Part shown: positions 52,819-61,243 of the stretch, piece after piece | Layout of the letters: each line of letters starts with the position of its first letter | Numbering within the stretch: position 1 is the stretch's first letter | Source of the DNA: Methanothermobacter sp. | GTDB taxonomy: Archaea; Methanobacteriota; Methanobacteria; Methanobacteriales; DSM-23052 | Length of the DNA: 64,000 nt | Assembly: GCA_030055615.1 (NCBI GenBank) | Contig: JASFYN010000001.1 | Location: forward strand, 389,267-453,266 | Reading direction: 5' to 3' | The notes under the pieces: model-generated | What the model saw: the letters and a program-made list of their open reading frames with translations, nothing else | Told to the model about the DNA's origin: nothing | Databases searched by the model: none | Program-made: the position numbers and the translations under genes

Positions 52819-53439
52819 TTAATCAAAGAGGATTTTTGCCACCTCTGAACGCAGAAACTTTTCGAACCTTGAAAGTCTCGCTTCAATTGTATTATTGACC
52901 TCTATTCTCCCATCTTTGGTCTTTACTATGGCTCCTCCAATGGTCTGTATGGCTTCGCCAAGTTCAAGGCTAGTATCTTTGCCAGTGGCTGATTTAACAT
53001 CCTCTGCAATGGAATCCAAGTCCCTTATCTTTTCTTTATCATCCTCCTTGACGTGGACTATCAGTTCTCCTCCCCCAATTTCGGTGGCGGCTTCTTTTAT
53101 AATATTCTTTAATGATTGGATGTATCTTTCATCTTTACTAGATGTGATTTTTTGTAATTCTTCTTCAGCCCTCTTGAATGCTTCTGTAATTACTTCTTCC
53201 CTCGCCTCTAATTCTGCCCTTCGGGCCTTCATTTTAGCCTCTGATATTAGCTGGTGGTATTGCATCCGGGCTTGTTTCCTAGCATTTTCTAGTATCTTTT
53301 CCTTTTCGATGGCTGCTCTTTTTTCACCATCTTCTATTATAGATTCTGCTTTCTTTTCGGCTTCACTGATTATTTTGTTAGCATTTTCTTGGGCCTCGGA
53401 GATTATGCTGGAGACAATTTTGTCCACTCCAGGGTCCAT
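52819..53439 (-). CDS. atpE: A-type ATP synthase subunit E
   Basis: 206-residue peripheral-stalk subunit. Long N-terminal helix rich in Ala/Glu/Lys (IISEAQENANKIISEAEKKA) that pairs with subunit H, then a globular head with GGGELIVHVKE and EVNNTIEARLSRFEKFL. Four bases after atpK. Confidence 0.95.
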   Translation of the reverse strand: MDPGVDKIVSSIISEAQENANKIISEAEKKAESIIEDGEKRAAIEKEKILENARKQARMQYHQLISEAKMKARRAELEAREEVITEAFKRAEEELQKITSSKDERYIQSLKNIIKEAATEIGGGELIVHVKEDDKEKIRDLDSIAEDVKSATGKDTSLELGEAIQTIGGAIVKTKDGRIEVNNTIEARLSRFEKFLRSEVAKILFD

Positions 53440-53443
53440 CTAT

Positions 53444-53932
53444 TTAGCCTCCTCCCATAACGCCACCAACGAGCAAGAGTATTGCTATGAGGAATCCGTA
53501 GATAGCCTGTGTTTCTGGCAGGGCTGTGAATATAATGCCCCTCGCGAACATCTCGGGGTTTTCTGTGACTGCACCTACGCTGCCTGCTGCTACGTTTCCC
53601 TGGGCTATAGCTGATCCGAAACCTGCAACTCCTATGGCTAAACCTGCGCTTAGGGCTATGATACCTCCTGTTGTACCAAGTGCTTTACCGCCGCCTAGGA
53701 TTCCTGAGAATACTATAACTAATATTCCTATGAGGAATCCGTAGATAGCCTGTGTTTCTGGCAGGGCTGTGAATATAATGCCCCTCGCGAACATTTCAGG
53801 TTTTTCTGCAACTGCACCTACACTTGCAGCTGCTACGTTTCCCTGGGCTATAGCTGATCCGAAACCTGCGAATGCTATAGCTATTCCAGCTCCTACAGCT
53901 GCCAAGGCTGTTCCTAATGTAATTTCAACCAT
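53444..53932 (-). CDS. atpK: A-type ATP synthase rotor subunit K, duplicated two-hairpin form
   Basis: 162-residue proteolipid of two fused hairpins. Each half has the loop AGFGSAIAQGNVAA and the ion-binding region ALPETQAIYGFLI with a conserved Glu, so both hairpins keep a carboxylate, as in other Methanothermobacter-like rotors. ATG 53932 has GAGGTGA upstream; GTG 53941 overlaps it. The two halves share long identical DNA stretches 243 bases apart. Confidence 0.96.
   Translation of the reverse strand: MVEITLGTALAAVGAGIAIAFAGFGSAIAQGNVAAASVGAVAEKPEMFARGIIFTALPETQAIYGFLIGILVIVFSGILGGGKALGTTGGIIALSAGLAIGVAGFGSAIAQGNVAAGSVGAVTENPEMFARGIIFTALPETQAIYGFLIAILLLVGGVMGGG
53485..53869. repeat. Internal direct repeat within atpK
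   Basis: Bases 53485-53551 and 53728-53794 are identical over 67 bases, and 53586-53626 and 53829-53869 over 41 bases, each at an offset of exactly 243 bases (81 codons). Identity at silent sites suggests recent gene conversion between the hairpins rather than protein-level constraint alone. Confidence 0.9.
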
Positions 53933-53937
53933 TCTTT

Positions 53938-55929
53938 TCACCTCTCTATTTTGGTAAGTTTTCTTTCAGCACTAAATGGTGTGAATTTTCTTTTTCCTCC
54001 CATGAAGAATTGGGAGAAGAACTCCACATAATGTAGACGGAGTGAGTGGATGAACGCTCCTAGACTCTGGAATGTGTCATTGGCAATATGGCCAAATACG
54101 AATATTATGGGCGCTATGGCCACTCCAATTACTGGTATGAGGTTAGCACATATTTCTGTGACAATGTTAACTGTCATAGCCATGCCCCCTGTGGATAAAC
54201 AGAGGGCTAAAAGTCTTGAATATGATAGTATGGTTCCTAGGAATCCTGAAGCGTCGATGAGTCCGAAGAGTCCATTGTAATAGACCAATAGTATGATTCC
54301 TAGTATGGCTGTGCTACCCCCAACTATTAGTAATGGGAATATGTTGAATAGCCAGCCTAGGGCAAGTAGGAGTATGCCTGCTTCGAGTATGAGCCATACT
54401 ATCTGTGATCCCATGGCCTCGCGCATGTTACCCATTTTTATATTGTTTCTTGCACCAACTATAAGTCCGAAGTTTATATGTAGCACGCCCGTAACTAGAG
54501 CCATTAAGAGGACGTTTTGCGGTTCTTTAAACGCGTCTATTAATGGTATTACTGTTGGGAGGTTTATGTGGAAGAATCGTGGGAAGAAGTCGCCTAGGAA
54601 TCCGTTTGTAACCATTCCTAGGATGAATGCCCATAGGCCGCATGCCATGAATATTATGCCAAAGCTTCTCATAAACTTGTTAACTTTGCCAGGGCCACGG
54701 TATAATATGAATCCGACTAGGGCATCTATTATCCCATAAAATGCGTCTGTAAGACAGAAACCAAAGAAGAATGGGAGTACTATTGCCATGAATATTGTGG
54801 GGTCATATTCGTTATATTTTGGGGGTGAGTACATTTTTATGAATGTTTCGAAGGGTTTTGCGAATCTTGGGTTTTCAAGAAGTATTGGCACTTCATCGTC
54901 AGGGTTTGGTTTTTCACGTTCAATAACGCAGTGGTCTTCACTGGACTCTTTAATTATCTTTTCGGCTTTCTCACAATCTTTGAGGGGAACCCATGCTTCT
55001 AGCATTACGGTGTTTTCTGTTTCGCCGAAGGCTGCGTATATTTCGTTTCTTTCTTTTTCGATTGTAAGTTGTTCTTTGAGTATGAGGAGTTCTTCTTCCC
55101 ATTCATTTTTTATTTTTTCCACTTCTTCAATTGTGGTTTTTCTTTCTTCTTGGATTTCTTTGAGTCTTTCTCTGGATTTTTGGATCACTTCTGAGGGTTT
55201 GCCTTTGAGACCTGCTATTTCAAATCTTTCGAAATCCATTCGCCTTAGTAGGGCTGCTATAACGTCTTCATGTTCTTTTAAAGTTATTAGGAATATTTTT
55301 CTTTCGGTTGGGGGTTCTGTTTCCACGTCAAAGATCGCAAATTCGTCTGTTATCTCTTTTATCTTCTCAGGCGCCCTTTTGAACTTTTCGATAGGCATTT
55401 TCCCTACTAGGGCTGTTATGTACTTAGATTCTTCTATATCGGTAAAATCAATATCAAAGTCGATTAGTTTCTCCCAGAGACTAATAGTAGATTCTAAATC
55501 TCCTTTTTCCGCGTCTAATTGGTTTAACTTACTTTCTAAGGATTTTATCCTCGTTTCGACCTTTGATAATTCCTCTTCTGCTTTCTTTATTAATGTTTCT
55601 GAATCTAATTCTTCTACTTTCTTCTTTTTTGGGATTGGTGGATTAAGAAATTCTTTTATAACCTCTTTCATCTTCTTTTTCTTGGTTATTAATGTGTTCA
55701 TGAAATCTATTATGCCAGTTGTTCTCATTAGGAGAGATGCTATCCTAGTAGTTTGAGGTGTGGGTTTTGAAGGTTTTAATAGTTGGGCCCATTGTGGGTC
55801 TTCTTGTATACGCTCTGATATGTTGTCTATTTGTGTTATTCCTTCTTCGTGCAAGGATCGGATCACAGGGTCGGTATATTTTTCGAAGGTTATAATTTTA
55901 AGTTTGCGCATCCTTGCTGGTAGAAACAT
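53938..55929 (-). CDS. atpI: A-type ATP synthase subunit I (a)
   Basis: 663-residue stator membrane subunit. The N-terminal 370 residues are cytoplasmic with long coiled coils, and the C-terminal half has about seven or eight membrane segments. The functional arginine helix is near SYSRLLALCLSTGGMAM, followed by GHIANDTFQSLGAFIHSLRLHYVEFF (begins GHIANDTFQSLG). ATG 55929 (MFLPARMRKLK) is preferred to TTG 55938. It ends inside the atpK ribosome binding site. Confidence 0.95.
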   Translation of the reverse strand: MFLPARMRKLKIITFEKYTDPVIRSLHEEGITQIDNISERIQEDPQWAQLLKPSKPTPQTTRIASLLMRTTGIIDFMNTLITKKKKMKEVIKEFLNPPIPKKKKVEELDSETLIKKAEEELSKVETRIKSLESKLNQLDAEKGDLESTISLWEKLIDFDIDFTDIEESKYITALVGKMPIEKFKRAPEKIKEITDEFAIFDVETEPPTERKIFLITLKEHEDVIAALLRRMDFERFEIAGLKGKPSEVIQKSRERLKEIQEERKTTIEEVEKIKNEWEEELLILKEQLTIEKERNEIYAAFGETENTVMLEAWVPLKDCEKAEKIIKESSEDHCVIEREKPNPDDEVPILLENPRFAKPFETFIKMYSPPKYNEYDPTIFMAIVLPFFFGFCLTDAFYGIIDALVGFILYRGPGKVNKFMRSFGIIFMACGLWAFILGMVTNGFLGDFFPRFFHINLPTVIPLIDAFKEPQNVLLMALVTGVLHINFGLIVGARNNIKMGNMREAMGSQIVWLILEAGILLLALGWLFNIFPLLIVGGSTAILGIILLVYYNGLFGLIDASGFLGTILSYSRLLALCLSTGGMAMTVNIVTEICANLIPVIGVAIAPIIFVFGHIANDTFQSLGAFIHSLRLHYVEFFSQFFMGGKRKFTPFSAERKLTKIER

Positions 55930-55940
55930 TTTACTCAACT

Positions 55941-56255
55941 CTAAATTATTGTTTTTAAAATAAGTTCTGCTGCTTCATCAATTTTATCCATGGCCTTGGA
56001 TTTTAAGATCTCTGTTTTTCTTTTAGCTTCACTTGAAATTTCTGTCGCTTCTTCTCTAGCTCTTGCCCTTGATTCATATATCATGGCCTCTGCTTCGTCT
56101 TCAGCCTCTCTTTTGGCATTTTCTATGATCTCCAGAGCTTTAACCCTAGCGTCTTCAATCATCTGGGATGATTTATCCTTTGACTCTTGTATTAGCCTGT
56201 TAGCATCATTTTCAGCCTTTTTTATCACCATGATAGCTTCTGCGATTGTTGCCAT
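55941..56255 (-). CDS. atpH: A-type ATP synthase subunit H
   Basis: 104-residue, almost entirely helical peripheral-stalk subunit, rich in Ala, Glu, Lys and Arg (ENDANRLIQESKDKSSQMIE), that forms a right-handed coil with subunit E. First gene of the operon; GGGTGG precedes ATG 56255. Confidence 0.93.
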   Translation of the reverse strand: MATIAEAIMVIKKAENDANRLIQESKDKSSQMIEDARVKALEIIENAKREAEDEAEAMIYESRARAREEATEISSEAKRKTEILKSKAMDKIDEAAELILKTII

Positions 56256-56292
56256 TTAAACCACCCTTTGTATAGTGAAAGGTCTATTTTAT

Positions 56293-56311
56293 GAGTATAT
56301 TTATCTTTTAC
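56293..56311 (-). promoter_or_regulatory. Candidate ATP synthase operon promoter
   Basis: On the minus strand AAAAGATAAATATACTC lies about 40 bases upstream of atpH, matching BRE plus TATA. It is in the 115-base gap after the citrate-synthase-like gene and is the only promoter-like element before the nine-gene operon. Confidence 0.5.
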
Positions 56312-56370
56312 TATTTCCTTCCTCTTCAATAACAATTTCATAAATTTTATGAGTAATCACTAAAGGAATT

Positions 56371-57180
56371 TCATCCTTTCATTATCCTATCTGGTTTTCT
56401 TCCATGATATTCTATGTCCCCAAGGTTCAAGGTTTTTCTGAAAGGTTTCTCTTCCGCCCTTTCCTCATCTATATGGGCTATTAACCCTGGTAATCTCCCT
56501 ATCATGAATATGCCTGTCCCAATTTCCCAATGGAATCCCAAATCTGACAATATTGCCGCGTTAGCACCATCAATATTCATATTAATATTCTTCAACCGAT
56601 TTAAAAGCTTTTCTATTTCCAATGCTAACTGTACATGTTTCCCTATGCATTTATATTCTTTCGCTAACTCCAATATCCTAGCAGCCCTGGGATCTCTGCT
56701 ATGGTACCTATGGCCAAAACCAGGTATCTTCTCATCCTTTTCTAAATAATCATAGACGATTTCCCTTGCAAGTTGAGAAACTTCACCATCATCTTTTATA
56801 GTTTCTTGGAGGAGTTTCATACATTCTTGGATAGCCCCGGCATGTTCCTTCCCAAAGGCTAAAAGTCCAGCTGCTGCAGATGCATGTAAAGGAGAACCTG
56901 TGGATGCTGCTAGACGAGCAATCTGCGTGCTAGGGGGGGTAACACCATGATCACAGAAAGATACGAGTATGGCGTCAAGCATCTTGGATTCATCCTTGGA
57001 AGGTAAATTACCCCTCAATAATAAGAAGACAATATCAGCAAATGAAACATTACCAATCAAATCTTCCTGGAAATATCCGCGCGTAACTATGAAATTCTCT
57101 TCAATCCAACTAATACTGGTCTTCCAGCGAGAGACATTAATATCAAATATTTTTTCAAGCGATTTTTTCTCTATTGCCAT
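56371..57180 (-). CDS. Short citrate-synthase-like protein
   Basis: 269 residues versus about 380 for citrate synthase, matching the short citryl-CoA lyase / CS-like C-terminal form. FGKEHAGAIQ and PGFGHRYHSRDPRA carry the two conserved histidines, and VQLALEIEKLL and GANAAILSDLGFHWEIGTG (two helices) follow; IAHIDEERAE may hold the catalytic acid. ATG 57180 has GAGGTG six bases upstream. Last gene of the four-gene operon with the fumarase-like, U32-like and PrpD-like genes. It may make or cleave a citrate analogue. Confidence 0.8.
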   Translation of the reverse strand: MAIEKKSLEKIFDINVSRWKTSISWIEENFIVTRGYFQEDLIGNVSFADIVFLLLRGNLPSKDESKMLDAILVSFCDHGVTPPSTQIARLAASTGSPLHASAAAGLLAFGKEHAGAIQECMKLLQETIKDDGEVSQLAREIVYDYLEKDEKIPGFGHRYHSRDPRAARILELAKEYKCIGKHVQLALEIEKLLNRLKNINMNIDGANAAILSDLGFHWEIGTGIFMIGRLPGLIAHIDEERAEEKPFRKTLNLGDIEYHGRKPDRIMKG

Positions 57181-57190
57181 TGGTAACACC

Positions 57191-58033
57191 TCATAATGTT
57201 ATGGTCGCCCTTCTTGGCTCTGCACAGCAAGAGAGCCTCATAGAAACTATCCTAACTCCACTGGCTCTTTGGGGTCCGATTTTAACAAAAGATCCCAAGG
57301 CTGTTACGGATCCTCCGAGTCCTAGACTACCCACACCAGTTCTATTAAGAGCTTCTGTTAAATATTCTTCGATTTTTGATTGTTTGTCAAGGTTCCCATT
57401 GGCCATAGCCTTAAGCATGAGAGAAGTGGCCTCAAAATGAGTTCTTCCAATGCCAATAGTTGGGATGCAAGGGGTGCATCCTAACATTGGAGTCTCTGTT
57501 TTCATCCATGTTAGAACTTCTTCAAATAGTTTTCTGTTATCATGACGATGGAAAACTCTATATGTACGGGCGCGTATTTCAGGCCCTCCACCTAACATTA
57601 GAATATGGATTTTTATGGTGTCCTCGTTTATTGTGTCTATTATAAAAGATGGAGGTATTACCATTGAAGGATCTTCATATAGGCCTTTGCTCTGCTCTAT
57701 ACGTTGAATTTCATCTCCTTTCGCTGCCATGGGCCTTCCGGGCAATTCTTTTAATCCTTCTTTTATCCCTTTTTTGATTTGGACTAAGAGTTCATTGGGT
57801 GGTGTGATTTTTTCTCCTATTTCGAGGATAACATGTGGGATTCCGGTGTCGTCACAGAGTGGTCTTTTTTCTTTTCTTGCTATTTTTTCATTTTCTAGGA
57901 TTAGTTTGAGCACCCAAGCTGCATTTTCATCTTCTTCTATTCTAAGGGCTCTTTTGTATGCTCTTCTGATGTCACTTGTATAACTTGTACTGGCTTTTAT
58001 GAGGGCTTTCTTCACTCTTGTGACAAGGTTCAT
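57191..58033 (-). CDS. Fumarase / tartrate dehydratase alpha-domain protein, divergent
   Basis: 280-residue homologue of the class I fumarase N-terminal (Fe-S) domain. RPLCDDTGIPHV provides the first cluster cysteine (Cys60) and LGCTPCIPTIGIGRTHFEA two more near 188-191. The canonical GGGSEN loop is changed to LGGGPEIRARTYR, so the substrate is probably not fumarate. No beta-subunit gene is adjacent. ATGA overlap with the upstream U32-like gene; ten bases to the citrate-synthase-like start. Confidence 0.8.
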   Translation of the reverse strand: MNLVTRVKKALIKASTSYTSDIRRAYKRALRIEEDENAAWVLKLILENEKIARKEKRPLCDDTGIPHVILEIGEKITPPNELLVQIKKGIKEGLKELPGRPMAAKGDEIQRIEQSKGLYEDPSMVIPPSFIIDTINEDTIKIHILMLGGGPEIRARTYRVFHRHDNRKLFEEVLTWMKTETPMLGCTPCIPTIGIGRTHFEATSLMLKAMANGNLDKQSKIEEYLTEALNRTGVGSLGLGGSVTALGSFVKIGPQRASGVRIVSMRLSCCAEPRRATITL

Positions 58034-58935
58034 TTAATCACCGGTATTGCGAGGTCTGCACTGCCCTTTGGGGAGGCTTGTGCCTCTGGGTAATATTTTT
58101 CTATCATTGATTGTACGAGTTTTACTTGTCTTATTCTTTCTTTTGCTTCTGTTTTTGTGGTGTCCCACCCATGTTTTTTCGCGATTGAGCCTCCTGTTTT
58201 GAGGTAGACTGGGGCGGCATAACGTATCATATCTGGCACTTCATAGTGTCTTATAAAACCACCGGAGGATTCTGGATTCTCTGTATGTAAATCTATCGGT
58301 ATTTTTATGGTGTTTCTGATGGAAGCTAGCATGGGTATTTGGAGGTCTCTCACGGGGTTGAATGAGTCTGCTCCAATCTTTTCTAATAGTAGGGCGGATG
58401 CTGGGTTGCCATGTCCGCAATGTGCCGAAACTTTAAAGTGAAGATCCGTGGGGAGGTGGCCTGATTTTCTCATTTTGTTGAGCACCCATAGCATCCCTTC
58501 GTCATATACTACTATGCCTTTTACTCCTAGGCTGGTGGCTCTCTTAACATCTTCTAGGGCGTATAATAGGTTTTCGTAGCCCCGAAGACGATATCCTATC
58601 CTCGAACCTTCCTTTGTTTTCGCGGTTGCACTTGTATCATAGGTTGCCCTGGGTCCTACGCTTAAGAATAGTTCTAGTTTGGCATCTGCTGCGATTTCGA
58701 CCATTTCTTGGATTTCTTGGTCTGTGAGTAACATTATACCCTTTGTTTGGGTTACTCTGTGGATTGTTATGTCATATTCTTCAAGGGCGTTTATGAGGGC
58801 TCTGAGGGCTGAAGGATTTTGTATTCCTGGGACTTCGAAGCGGTATTGTGAACCGTCGTTAAATGTTTTTTCTGATTCCTTGAGGGGGTAACCGCTCTTT
58901 ATGCCGAGATTTTCTAGGAATTTTCTATTATTCAT
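58030..58935 (-). CDS. U32-peptidase-like TIM-barrel protein
   Basis: 301 residues resembling the N-terminal barrel of the U32 family but without the classic U32 cysteine signature. Visible features are LFLSVGPRATYD, VKGIVVYDEGMLWVLN, FKVSAHCGHGNPASALLLE, GADSFNPVRDLQIPML and IDLHTENPESSGG. The His/Cys-rich HCGHGN and the acidic HTEN could bind a metal and a carboxylate substrate. ATGA overlaps on both sides place it in the prpD operon. Confidence 0.75.
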   Translation of the reverse strand: MNNRKFLENLGIKSGYPLKESEKTFNDGSQYRFEVPGIQNPSALRALINALEEYDITIHRVTQTKGIMLLTDQEIQEMVEIAADAKLELFLSVGPRATYDTSATAKTKEGSRIGYRLRGYENLLYALEDVKRATSLGVKGIVVYDEGMLWVLNKMRKSGHLPTDLHFKVSAHCGHGNPASALLLEKIGADSFNPVRDLQIPMLASIRNTIKIPIDLHTENPESSGGFIRHYEVPDMIRYAAPVYLKTGGSIAKKHGWDTTKTEAKERIRQVKLVQSMIEKYYPEAQASPKGSADLAIPVIK

Positions 58936-60257
58936 GACGGTTTCCTCCTTAGGCCTAAGTTGTTCATTAAGTCGTTTATGGTGGTTGATTCCATTTCATC
59001 TATGATCTTTAATTTTTTGGTTTCGTATCTACTGTTAAGGATTTTAAACTTTTTCAGGATATCTTCTCTTGTAAAAGGGTGTTCTGGCTCTCCTTGGGCT
59101 AATATACTTGAAGATTCTAAATTCTTATTTTTCAATTTTAAAATGACCTTTGAGGGTCTTTTTTCCGGATAAAGAGAGTCCATTTTCCTGTCCGTTTCTA
59201 TTTTGATTTTCTGGGCGAGTTTTCGGGCGTTTTTGGATCTTTTCATGTTCTCTAATCGCAGATCCCCGTTTAATAGGAATAGTGCAAGTGAGAATGGTAA
59301 ACTCTGTCTTATAGATTCTATGTTCTCTGGTTTGTAATTGTCATGTTCTGCTGCTATCTTATATGTTTTGACGATTATTTCATCCACAATATCTTCATCG
59401 AGGGATTTTATTTTTAGAGAATGGAGTATCTTTGCAGCTGAATCTATGGTGGAATGGAGATGCCTGCAAATAGGATATTTCTTCATATAAACTTGTTGGA
59501 TATGGAACTTGCCCAGTTCCAATTTAGTATCATGTTTTGGGCTCATGGCGTTCAGGAGGCCCTCATCACCTTCTATTATGGTATCTGCTCCAGTGAATCC
59601 TTCGCATGCGAGCAGGGCGGAAATTATGCCAGATTGGGCCGCTCTACCTGCATGTAAATGTTTTCCCATGCTACCTTTATGATCAGATTCAAGAAGCCCT
59701 GCAGCTTGAGTACCTGCCAATCCTATACAATTCAATGTTTGCTTTTTATCTAAATTGAGGATCTTTGCACTAGCTGCGGCTGCTCCGATTGTTCCACATG
59801 TACCTGTGGAATGGAATCCTCTGTTACGATGATATGGGTTTATCATGACCCCTAGAGCTATACATATCTCATAGCCGATTATAATAGCTGTGAGAAATTT
59901 GTCCCCTGTGGCGTTTTTTTCTTCTGCTAATGCGAGTGCTGCTGGTATAACAGATGCTCCGGGGTGTAGATGGGCTGCCCTGTGGCCATCGTCCAAGTCG
60001 AGGCTATGAGCAAATATGCCATTAATTAGGCTAGCGTTTAATGGGTCCCCACAACCATGACCTATAATAGTCGCTTTACCATGGGATATAAAGGGTTCTA
60101 GGGCTTTCAATGCTAAAAGTCCGCTTTTTTCTTTTGATCCTCTTAATGAAACTCCGAGAAAGTCTAGAAAACATAATCTGGCCTTTTCTATAACTTCTAG
60201 GGGTATGTCATCATATTCTATCGATACTATAAAATCAGCGATTTCCCTTGTTATCAT
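58932..60257 (-). CDS. MmgE/PrpD family protein
   Basis: 441-residue member of the 2-methylcitrate dehydratase / cis-aconitate decarboxylase family. Typical segments are ALKALEPFISHGKATIIG, HSLDLDDGHRAAHLHPGASVIPAAL (begins FAHSLDLDDGH), GCGDPLNASLINGI and KYPICRHLHSTIDS. No Fe-S cluster is expected. First gene of the operon; no ribosome binding site, and a TATA box about 25-45 bases upstream suggests a leaderless mRNA. Substrate unknown. Confidence 0.87.
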   Translation of the reverse strand: MITREIADFIVSIEYDDIPLEVIEKARLCFLDFLGVSLRGSKEKSGLLALKALEPFISHGKATIIGHGCGDPLNASLINGIFAHSLDLDDGHRAAHLHPGASVIPAALALAEEKNATGDKFLTAIIIGYEICIALGVMINPYHRNRGFHSTGTCGTIGAAAASAKILNLDKKQTLNCIGLAGTQAAGLLESDHKGSMGKHLHAGRAAQSGIISALLACEGFTGADTIIEGDEGLLNAMSPKHDTKLELGKFHIQQVYMKKYPICRHLHSTIDSAAKILHSLKIKSLDEDIVDEIIVKTYKIAAEHDNYKPENIESIRQSLPFSLALFLLNGDLRLENMKRSKNARKLAQKIKIETDRKMDSLYPEKRPSKVILKLKNKNLESSSILAQGEPEHPFTREDILKKFKILNSRYETKKLKIIDEMESTTINDLMNNLGLRRKPS

Positions 60258-60282
60258 TAAAAGGATGATATTCCAACCAGAC

Positions 60283-60304
60283 CCATATAAATATTATATA
60301 ATAT
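60283..60304 (-). promoter_or_regulatory. Candidate promoter of the prpD-like operon
   Basis: ATTATATAATATTTATATGG on the minus strand lies 26 bases upstream of the start. Initiation would fall close to the ATG at 60257, which lacks a Shine-Dalgarno, so the message is probably leaderless. Confidence 0.5.
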
Positions 60305-60399
60305 CCAAAGACGGGCTTTTCTGATTTATTCTTTTTCCAGGAGGAGACATTTTTTTGAAGGGTAGGGAAAAACTTATTTACAGTCCTCTAATTATCCTT

Positions 60400-60545
60400 T
60401 TGTGAGGGGATCCCATGGGGGGCAGATTATGATCTGAATAATATCTGGCAATTTATGAACTGTAAGGAGATGGGAGTTGCTAGGCAGTGGATGAGGTTGA
60501 GAAAGTGAAGTGAACCTTGGAAGTCTTTTGCTGTCATTTGAGTCG
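60400..60545 (+). ncRNA. Possible small RNA between prpD operon and MTH938-like gene
   Basis: The 293-base gap 60258-60550 holds no clear gene. On the plus strand a TATA-like AACTTATTTAC (60370) precedes a G-rich stretch, then a hairpin CAGAT-TATG-ATCTG (60425-60438) and GAAAGTGAAG plus AACCTTGGAAG (60501-60523), the same two motifs as in the candidate RNA at 44216. Low confidence. Confidence 0.25.
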
Positions 60546-60550
60546 AGTGG

Positions 60551-60895
60551 TTAACATGTCACATGTACTATGGCAGCTACTTTTTTTCCTTCTTCTCTTA
60601 ACTGGTTATATTTTTCTACAGCTTTACATGTTGGCAATACTCTGACATCAATTTCTATGCTAATTTCACCCAATTCTAGGGCACCATGGACTCCTGACCC
60701 GACAATTATAACCTCTGGTTTTTCATCGAGTAAAGGTTCAATTTCTTCTTGGGCTAGGATATGTGAAGTGCCATATTTTTTCCTTGAAATTTCCTTTTTT
60801 CTTGGTGTTACACTCCCATCTACATGCACTATGATGTCATGATTGTATTCTTTTTCATCATAATTTACCATGCCAAATTTACAATCCTGGAACAT
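60551..60895 (-). CDS. MTH938-like (AAMDC/DUF498) protein
   Basis: 114 residues matching the MTH938 family: FGMVNYDEKEYNHDIIVH, VDGSVTPRKKEISRKKYGTSH (abbreviated VTPRKKEISRKKYGTSH), IIVGSGVHGALEL and VRVLPTCKAVEKYNQLR. Conserved fold of unknown catalytic role. ATG 60895 is the likely start; GTG 60904 overlaps the upstream stop as GTGA. Co-transcribed with the TIGR04076-like gene. Confidence 0.88.
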   Translation of the reverse strand: MFQDCKFGMVNYDEKEYNHDIIVHVDGSVTPRKKEISRKKYGTSHILAQEEIEPLLDEKPEVIIVGSGVHGALELGEISIEIDVRVLPTCKAVEKYNQLREEGKKVAAIVHVTC

Positions 60896-60900
60896 TTTAA

Positions 60901-61194
60901 TCACTTTTTCCTTCTACATTTGAATATTACGGTGCCACCGTTTGTATAGGGCTTTCCAGGGTCTACACATTGCATATATGCATTTTCAGGGTCATCTTCT
61001 CTGGTAAGTCCAAGTTCAACTGGGCACCAATCCCTTTCAAGTATAGTGGTATAATGTAGTATGGTGGATAGTGCATGGGTGCAAAGTGCATCTGTCTCAT
61101 CTAGGAGTATTTGGGGATCATCTACAACAATCTTATCACCTTCTTTATAAACTGGACATTCCCCTTTTATTTTATGAACTATTATCTCTAACAC
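60901..61194 (-). CDS. TIGR04076-family protein
   Basis: 97-residue protein: HKIKGECPVYKEGDKIVV opens it, LCTHALSTILHYTTILERDW is the centre and DPENAYMQCVDPGKPYTNGGTVIFKC the end (short forms AYMQCVDPG and GGTVIFKC). Four conserved cysteines suggest a metal or disulfide. Function unknown. GTG 61194 has GGGGG about five bases upstream. GTGA overlap with the MTH938-like gene. Confidence 0.8.
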   Translation of the reverse strand: MLEIIVHKIKGECPVYKEGDKIVVDDPQILLDETDALCTHALSTILHYTTILERDWCPVELGLTREDDPENAYMQCVDPGKPYTNGGTVIFKCRRKK

Positions 61195-61243
61195 CTAACC
61201 CCCCCGGTCTCCATGGAATCCTAGTATATTCACAGACTAAAAT

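Noticed and set aside
60343-60405. Short TTG frame after a strong GGAGGAG site, and a nearby open frame ending at 60508
   Set aside because: Both are under 40 codons with no recognisable family; they do not join into one longer gene without frameshifts.
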